10,430 nucleotides of DNA from an uncultured Bacteroidales bacterium (GTDB lineage: Bacteria > Bacteroidota > Bacteroidia > Bacteroidales > Marinilabiliaceae). Numbering within the stretch: the stretch's first letter is position 1; every line of letters starts with the position of its first letter. The notes below the pieces were generated by a model. The model searched no databases. It saw nothing but the letters and a program-made list of their open reading frames with translations, and was not told the DNA's origin. Shown piece after piece: positions 6,877-10,430 of this stretch. The stretch is taken from positions 1 through 10,430 of the forward strand of contig CALAVC010000085.1 in NCBI GenBank assembly GCA_937892095.1, in the 5' to 3' direction. Made by a program: the position numbers and the translations under genes.

Positions 6877-7301
6877 CGGATTTAAGTTTCCCTAAAAAAG
6901 AAAAGCTATGTGGGCAAGTTGCCGTCGAAAAACTTTTTGCCGACGGAAAAGCCACCATAAAATATCCTCTCCGACTAATCTACACAACGTCGGAGCGCAA
7001 AGCCGATGTCCCACTCTGTCGCCTTATGGTTAGCGTCAGTAAGCGGCGCTTCAAGCATGCAGTCGACCGAAATAGGGTCAAACGCCTTGTTCGCGAAGCA
7101 TATCGGCTCAATAAGCACGTTTTGCTTTCTGCCCTACAATGTAAAGAGTTTGAGGGACTAACGCTCAGTATGGCATATGTCTTTATTGGCGACAAACTGC
7201 CCACCTATCAGACTATCGAAAAGTCAGTCCTCGTAACTTTTGCCAAGCTGACAGAAGCCCTCGGCTTAGCAACAGATTCTGAACCGCAAAACATCGGTTG
7301 A
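6873..7301 (+). CDS. rnpA: Ribonuclease P protein component
   Basis: RnpA is the small basic subunit that binds the RNase P RNA and helps it cut the 5' leader from precursor tRNA. The family signature is complete at residues 57-78: KRRFKHAVDRNRVKRLVREA followed by Tyr-Arg, with the RNR core at 66-68. Upstream are the usual N-terminal Phe-Pro-Lys-Lys-Glu-Lys-Leu and the aromatic/basic groove residues around Arg34-Tyr37. At 142 residues it is a little longer than most, with an extra C-terminal stretch after about residue 125. The start overlaps the TPR gene stop by four bases (ATGA). The common partner rpmH (ribosomal protein L34) is not upstream here. Placement apart from rpmH is, to my knowledge, normal in Bacteroidetes, although the neighbour I expect there is hemD rather than a TPR gene. 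Confidence 0.96.
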   Translation: MTDLSFPKKEKLCGQVAVEKLFADGKATIKYPLRLIYTTSERKADVPLCRLMVSVSKRRFKHAVDRNRVKRLVREAYRLNKHVLLSALQCKEFEGLTLSMAYVFIGDKLPTYQTIEKSVLVTFAKLTEALGLATDSEPQNIG

Positions 7302-7303
7302 CT

Positions 7304-7543
7304 ATGTCTGTGTGGCAAAAATTGAGTAAATTTCTCTCGTGGATGCTTATCTTGCCCATCCGATTCTACCAACTCGCCATCTCGCCACATACACCACCAA
7401 TGTGCCGCTTTACGCCAACGTGTTCACAATATGCCATCGAAGCCCTTCGCAAACATGGCCCTCTACGTGGCTTATGGCTTGCAATCCGACGCATATTGCG
7501 TTGCCGACCCGGAGGGGGAAGTGGCTACGACCCAGTCCCATAA
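7304..7543 (+). CDS. yidD: Membrane protein insertion efficiency factor YidD
   Basis: YidD is a small membrane-associated protein reported to improve YidC-dependent insertion of inner-membrane proteins. The 79 residues contain an amphipathic, hydrophobic N-terminal segment (Leu-Ile-Leu-Pro-Ile-Arg-Phe-Tyr-Gln) and then the full family pattern: YQLAISP, CRFTPTCSQYAIEALRKHG, RILRCRPGGGSGYDPVP. The three conserved cysteines of that pattern (CRFTPTC and LRC) are present and the protein ends at the diagnostic Asp-Pro-Val-Pro. I chose the ATG at 7304, two bases after the rnpA stop. A TTG at 7298 in the same frame would add two residues. It directly follows rnpA, the usual order in bacteria. Confidence 0.95.
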   Translation: MSVWQKLSKFLSWMLILPIRFYQLAISPHTPPMCRFTPTCSQYAIEALRKHGPLRGLWLAIRRILRCRPGGGSGYDPVP

Positions 7544-7561
7544 AAACTTCTACATGTGCCA

Positions 7562-8053
7562 ATGTATAGTCTTCGTACCCGAAAACCCATATCCGAAGAA
7601 GAGGCTCTAAGTCGATGGGCTCGCAAATGTTCCGTAGCCGAACATTGTTCGGGCGAAGTGCGTAACTCATGCAAGGAGTGGGGACTATCTACCGAAGCTA
7701 CCAATCGCATCGTCAGTCGCCTGCAAGCAGACCGATATATCGACGATAGTCGCTACGCACCCATCTTTGTCAAAGATAAGGTACGTTTCAGTGGCTGGGG
7801 ACCAATCAAGATTCGCATGACACTTCTCGGCAAAGGCATCGACGAAGTTCTCGCCGACAATGCTATCGATTCTTTCGACAAGCAAGAATGGCAAGGAGTC
7901 CTAATCTCAGCTCTAAAAACAAAACTACGCACCATAACATCCGACGATGGTCAAAAGATATATGCCTCGCTTGTTCGTTTTGCTCTTTCGCGTGGCTTCT
8001 CTTTCGACCAAGTAAATACAGCTATCCGACAAATACGTCAAGAAGAAAAATGA
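7562..8053 (+). CDS. recX: RecX-family regulatory protein
   Basis: RecX binds RecA filaments and limits their growth, tuning homologous recombination and the SOS response. This 163-residue protein shows the three-helix-repeat RecX pattern: an early ALSRWARKCSVAEHCSGEV unit, then LQADRYIDDSRYAPIFVKDK, then WGPIKIRMTLLGKGI, and a final helical repeat ending in Arg-Gln-Ile-Arg-Gln-Glu-Glu-Lys. The cysteine-containing first unit resembles other Bacteroidetes members. The ATG at 7562 is preferred; a GTG at 7556 in frame would add two residues. The gene lies 18 bases after yidD and overlaps folC by four bases (ATGA). No LexA-like operator is evident, and recA is not in the window, so regulation here is probably through the operon. 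Confidence 0.88.
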   Translation: MYSLRTRKPISEEEALSRWARKCSVAEHCSGEVRNSCKEWGLSTEATNRIVSRLQADRYIDDSRYAPIFVKDKVRFSGWGPIKIRMTLLGKGIDEVLADNAIDSFDKQEWQGVLISALKTKLRTITSDDGQKIYASLVRFALSRGFSFDQVNTAIRQIRQEEK

Positions 8054-9342
8054 AATCCTACGAACAAATTCTCGATGATATATATAATCGCTTCCCCGTC
8101 TATCAGCAAGTCGGGCAAGTGGCTCTAAAACCCGGACTCGACAACATAACCAAAATATGTCAGCATATCGGCAATCCCGAACGCTCCTTTAAGGTTATCC
8201 ACGTCGCTGGCACCAACGGCAAAGGGTCTGTCAGCCATTCTATAGCCGCCATATTGCAGTCGGCAGGATACGTTACTGGTCTTTTTACTTCGCCACACTT
8301 GGTCGACTTTCGCGAGCGAATACGTGTCGATGGTTGCATGATTGATAAAGACGAGGTTGTCGGCTTCTTCGACCGCTACGACATGTTTCTCAACGAGCTG
8401 TCCCCTTCGTTCTTCGAAATTGTTACGGGCATGGCGTTCGACTATTTCCACCGTATGGGTGTCGAAGTCGCAGTTGTCGAAGTAGGGCTCGGAGGCCGTC
8501 TCGATAGCACCAATATTGTTGAGCCCGACTTAAGCATAATAACCAATATAGGTCTCGAACACACTCAATATCTTGGCGATACGCTTGCCAAAATCGCTAC
8601 GGAGAAAGGGGGGATAATCAAGTCTGGTCATCCCGTTGTCATTGGCGAACGACACGACGAGACAGACCCAGTCTTCGAACGTATAGCCCAAGAAAAAGAC
8701 TCTTCTATAGTCTTTGCGCAAGACATACTTCACCTTGTCGATTGCAAACCATCTAATGTTGGCATGACTTGCAAACTCGAACACGTCAGTGGTATGCAAT
8801 TCAGTGTAGATTATAGTCTGACAGGTCTTTGTCAGACTCGCAATATACTCACGGTCATGGCTGCCGTCGACGAACTTCGAGCTCTTCTCTACGACATTCC
8901 CGATCTTGCTGTCCGCGAGGGTCTTCGTGCTGTACAAGAACTCACTGGGCTGCAAGGTCGATGGCAACGTATCTCTTCTTCGCCCGACATAATTGCCGAC
9001 ACTGGTCATAACGAACATGGTGTACGTCTGCTTGCCCAGCAACTTAGCCAAGTCGCAAGTTCTTATCGACAGATTCACATAGTTTGGGGCATGTCGTCCG
9101 ACAAGAACCCCGAAAAGGTTATAGACCTCCTTCCCAAGAACGCACGCTACTACTTCACTCAGGCCGGTGTCCGTCGTGCCACACCAGCTGCCGACCTCTA
9201 TGACATCGGGCTTTCGCTCGGACTCGACTGCCATTTCTACCCAACTGTTAGGCAGGCTTTCGACCGTGCCAAGCGTGCAGCCCTCAAAGATGATCTAATC
9301 CTCGTCGGTGGTAGCAATTTTGTTGTTGCCGAAGTGTTATAA
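8050..9342 (+). CDS. folC: Dihydrofolate synthase / folylpolyglutamate synthase
   Basis: FolC adds glutamate to dihydropteroate to form dihydrofolate and then extends the glutamate tail of folates, using ATP, in the cytoplasm. The 430 residues match the Mur-ligase-like family. Signatures are the P-loop GTNGKGS (54-60), the folate-binding loop TSPHLVDFRERIRVDG, the EVGLGGRLDSTNIV segment, ITNIGLEHTQYLG with the metal-binding His, EKGGIIK (the site of the usual carbamylated lysine region), LQGRWQ at the domain junction and ADTGHNEHG in the C-terminal domain. I chose the ATG at 8050, in an ATGA overlap with recX. The frame is open further upstream to an ATG at 7888, but those 54 residues lie over recX in another frame and do not resemble FolC. 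Confidence 0.96.
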   Translation: MKSYEQILDDIYNRFPVYQQVGQVALKPGLDNITKICQHIGNPERSFKVIHVAGTNGKGSVSHSIAAILQSAGYVTGLFTSPHLVDFRERIRVDGCMIDKDEVVGFFDRYDMFLNELSPSFFEIVTGMAFDYFHRMGVEVAVVEVGLGGRLDSTNIVEPDLSIITNIGLEHTQYLGDTLAKIATEKGGIIKSGHPVVIGERHDETDPVFERIAQEKDSSIVFAQDILHLVDCKPSNVGMTCKLEHVSGMQFSVDYSLTGLCQTRNILTVMAAVDELRALLYDIPDLAVREGLRAVQELTGLQGRWQRISSSPDIIADTGHNEHGVRLLAQQLSQVASSYRQIHIVWGMSSDKNPEKVIDLLPKNARYYFTQAGVRRATPAADLYDIGLSLGLDCHFYPTVRQAFDRAKRAALKDDLILVGGSNFVVAEVL

Positions 9343-9366
9343 ACCAACCAAGAAGTTTTGCTTTTT

Positions 9367-9705
9367 ATGATTGTAATCTACGTAGTAATACTTGCTGTTG
9401 TGGTCGTCTTTGCCATACAAAACACCGCGGCTCTGACAATACACTTCCTAAGCTTCGACTTCCACATGCCACTGTCTATCCCCATCATTATGTCCCTACT
9501 CATCGGCATTTTGATTGGTGCACTCTATTTCCAGGTAAATAGCTATAAGGAGACGCGTCTGCTGAAAAAACAGATTAAAGAAGCCGAAGCCAAAGCCAAT
9601 AAAACCGAGATGGAAAATAAACTCTTGCAACACCAACTCGACGAGAATATTGCCATGAGAAAAGGAAATTTAGATGCCGACGGAAGAGCTAAAATCAGCA
9701 AGTAA
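9367..9705 (+). CDS. LapA-domain (DUF1049) small membrane protein
   Basis: This 112-residue protein has two membrane helices (about 1-16 and 36-56) separated by a short segment with the family hallmark FAIQN (15-19) and an aromatic stretch before Met-Pro-Leu. The second helix is Gly-rich (LLIGILIGAL). A charged Lys/Glu-rich coiled coil (about 60-100) follows. This is the LapA / lipopolysaccharide assembly protein A domain layout. In Escherichia coli, LapA and LapB act together to control LpxC turnover and LPS assembly. No LapB-type protein is next to it, so the same role is only a possibility. The ATG at 9367 is preferred. A TTG at 9358 would add three residues. The 3' end overlaps the wbqC-like gene by 32 bases in a different frame. 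Confidence 0.85.
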   Translation: MIVIYVVILAVVVVFAIQNTAALTIHFLSFDFHMPLSIPIIMSLLIGILIGALYFQVNSYKETRLLKKQIKEAEAKANKTEMENKLLQHQLDENIAMRKGNLDADGRAKISK

Positions 9706-10330
9706 GCCAAAGCTCAGACTCTTGTTGCCTTTCGTTGGCAACGTTTCGCATTGGGCTCTTCTTTTGTTCGGACGTGCCGTACTCGATACGTCCGACCTCT
9801 ACGAACGCCGATCGTTTCGCACTCGCACTGTCATACTCGGACGAGATAGCCTTGTCGAAATGAATGTGCCTGTTCACACAGTCCATCATCTTCCCTATAA
9901 GCAAATAAAGCTAAATTACGACTCCCCATGGCCTCAGCAGCATATCTATGCTTTGCAAACAGCCTATAACTCTACGCCCTATTTCGAGTTCTTTGCGACC
10001 GACTTTGAGCGTCTCTATGCTCTGCAATACGAATACCTTTTCGACTTCAACGTTGCCATAATGAATCTTATTGCTCGTCTTATCGGTGTCGAACTAAGCT
10101 ATTCTCAACCATCTGATTTGTCCGACGACGATGCTGTTCTCGACCTTCGTGGTGCCATCCTTCCTCGTCATGTCGAAAGACTAAACGCACTTTGTCAACC
10201 TATCCCATACTCGCAAATCTTTAGCAAGCCATACGTCAATAGACCATTCTCTCCCAACTTGTCTATGTTCGACTTGCTCTTTAATATGGGACCCGAAAGC
10301 AGAATCGTCTTGCGCCAAATGATTGGATAA
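9674..10330 (+). CDS. WbqC-family protein
   Basis: This 218-residue protein fits the WbqC-like family, found near O-antigen and other polysaccharide genes and suspected, without firm biochemical proof that I know of, to act in sugar modification or transfer. Family features visible are the N-terminal LLLPF strand (16-20), the YERRSFRTR segment (43-51), the Met-Asn-Val-Pro-Val strand, the Tyr-Asp-Ser-Pro-Trp-Pro-Gln-Gln-His motif, AYNSTPYFEFF, and the C-terminal PNLSMFDLLFNMGPES. The N-terminus departs from the common Tyr-Phe-Pro pattern after the first strand. The ATG at 9674 is the only reasonable start that keeps the first strand, and it forces a 32-base overlap with the lapA-like gene. It is the last convincing + strand gene and is followed by a small hairpin. 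Confidence 0.87.
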   Translation: MPTEELKSASKPKLRLLLPFVGNVSHWALLLFGRAVLDTSDLYERRSFRTRTVILGRDSLVEMNVPVHTVHHLPYKQIKLNYDSPWPQQHIYALQTAYNSTPYFEFFATDFERLYALQYEYLFDFNVAIMNLIARLIGVELSYSQPSDLSDDDAVLDLRGAILPRHVERLNALCQPIPYSQIFSKPYVNRPFSPNLSMFDLLFNMGPESRIVLRQMIG

Positions 10331-10346
10331 CACATTTTGAATGTGT
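10330..10346 (+). terminator. Small perfect hairpin after the last gene, weak terminator candidate
   Basis: ACACATT at 10330-10336 pairs perfectly with AATGTGT at 10340-10346 around a three-base TTG loop. The stem starts on the last base of the wbqC-like stop codon, where a transcript end would be expected. It is AT-rich, only seven pairs long, and followed by CAAAAATATT rather than a T-run, so it is not a classical intrinsic terminator on the + strand. It could also serve a minus-strand transcript arriving from the right. Low confidence. Confidence 0.35.
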
Positions 10347-10430
10347 CAAAAATATTAATCCTCGTCGAGAAATAGCCTAAGTTCAAGTTGATAATGCAAC
10401 AGTAGGCAATCTTCAGAGGGGGTGGTTAAA
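10347..10430. other. Contig-end sequence with no convincing gene
   Basis: The + strand carries stops in all frames here. On the minus strand one frame is open from base 10429 to a TAA at 10357-10355, giving 24 residues (Leu-Thr-Thr-Pro-Ser-Glu-Asp and onward, ending Leu-Asp-Glu-Asp). This could be the C-terminus of a convergent gene cut by the contig edge, but 24 codons is too short to separate from chance. I see no tRNA, repeat or promoter. Confidence 0.4.

Noticed and set aside
7888..8049. A 54-residue N-terminal extension of FolC
   Set aside because: The frame is open to an ATG at 7888, but this stretch overlaps recX in another frame, has a composition unlike FolC, and FolC normally begins near the ATG at 8050, which forms a typical ATGA overlap.
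8530..9234. A 234-residue minus-strand open frame
   Set aside because: It is antisense to folC, whose motifs are unambiguous. It has no start context, domain or motif of its own.
1..10430. CRISPR arrays, tRNA or rRNA genes, insertion sequences, defence or phage modules
   Set aside because: I saw no regularly spaced repeats, cloverleaf-like sequences, transposase or integrase motifs, or toxin-antitoxin pairs. The region is dense with ordinary housekeeping and envelope genes.

Overview
The window looks like chromosomal DNA from a member of the Bacteroidota, most likely order Bacteroidales. The evidence is protein resemblance: a BT_0820-type HAD protein, a Bacteroidetes-style RecX, an exported TPR protein and a WbqC protein. 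Start codons also lack a clear Shine-Dalgarno sequence and are preceded by A-rich stretches. I cannot place the family or genus. The window is probably a complete assembly contig, because its first 17 bases match the 3' end of the standard Illumina read-1 adapter and no gene continues clearly across the far end.

All convincing genes are on the + strand and very tightly packed: fourteen CDS cover about 97% of the sequence. Layout: (a) 18-946, a 5'-truncated helical protein and an exported coiled-coil protein, both unrecognised; (b) 950-1609, bioD (dethiobiotin synthetase); (c) 1663-3839, a membrane-anchored calcineurin-like phosphoesterase, recR and a four-helix membrane protein; (d) 3843-6876, a HAD-like hydrolase, a family 2 glycosyltransferase and an exported TPR protein; (e) 6873-8053, rnpA, yidD and recX; (f) 8050-9342, folC; (g) 9367-10330, a LapA-domain membrane protein and a WbqC-family protein; (h) 10331-10430, about 100 bases with a small hairpin and no convincing gene.

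Four junctions are ATGA overlaps (HAD/GT2, GT2/TPR, TPR/rnpA, recX/folC), one is TGATG (phosphoesterase/recR) and one is a 32-base overlap (lapA/wbqC). This suggests one or a few long transcripts with translational coupling. The largest gaps between genes are 43 bases (370-412) and 53 bases (1610-1662); I see no convincing promoter in either.

The genes do not form one pathway. They mix cofactor synthesis (BioD, FolC), recombination (RecR, RecX), tRNA processing (RnpA), membrane-protein insertion (YidD) and envelope glycan work (GT2, WbqC, perhaps the HAD protein and phosphoesterase). I find no CRISPR array, tRNA, rRNA, insertion sequence, phage gene or defence system, and no strong case for a new system. 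The points most worth a second look are the adapter artefact, the C-terminal extension of the glycosyltransferase, the coupling of an exported TPR protein to rnpA, the lapA/wbqC overlap and the unidentified small proteins at the left end.
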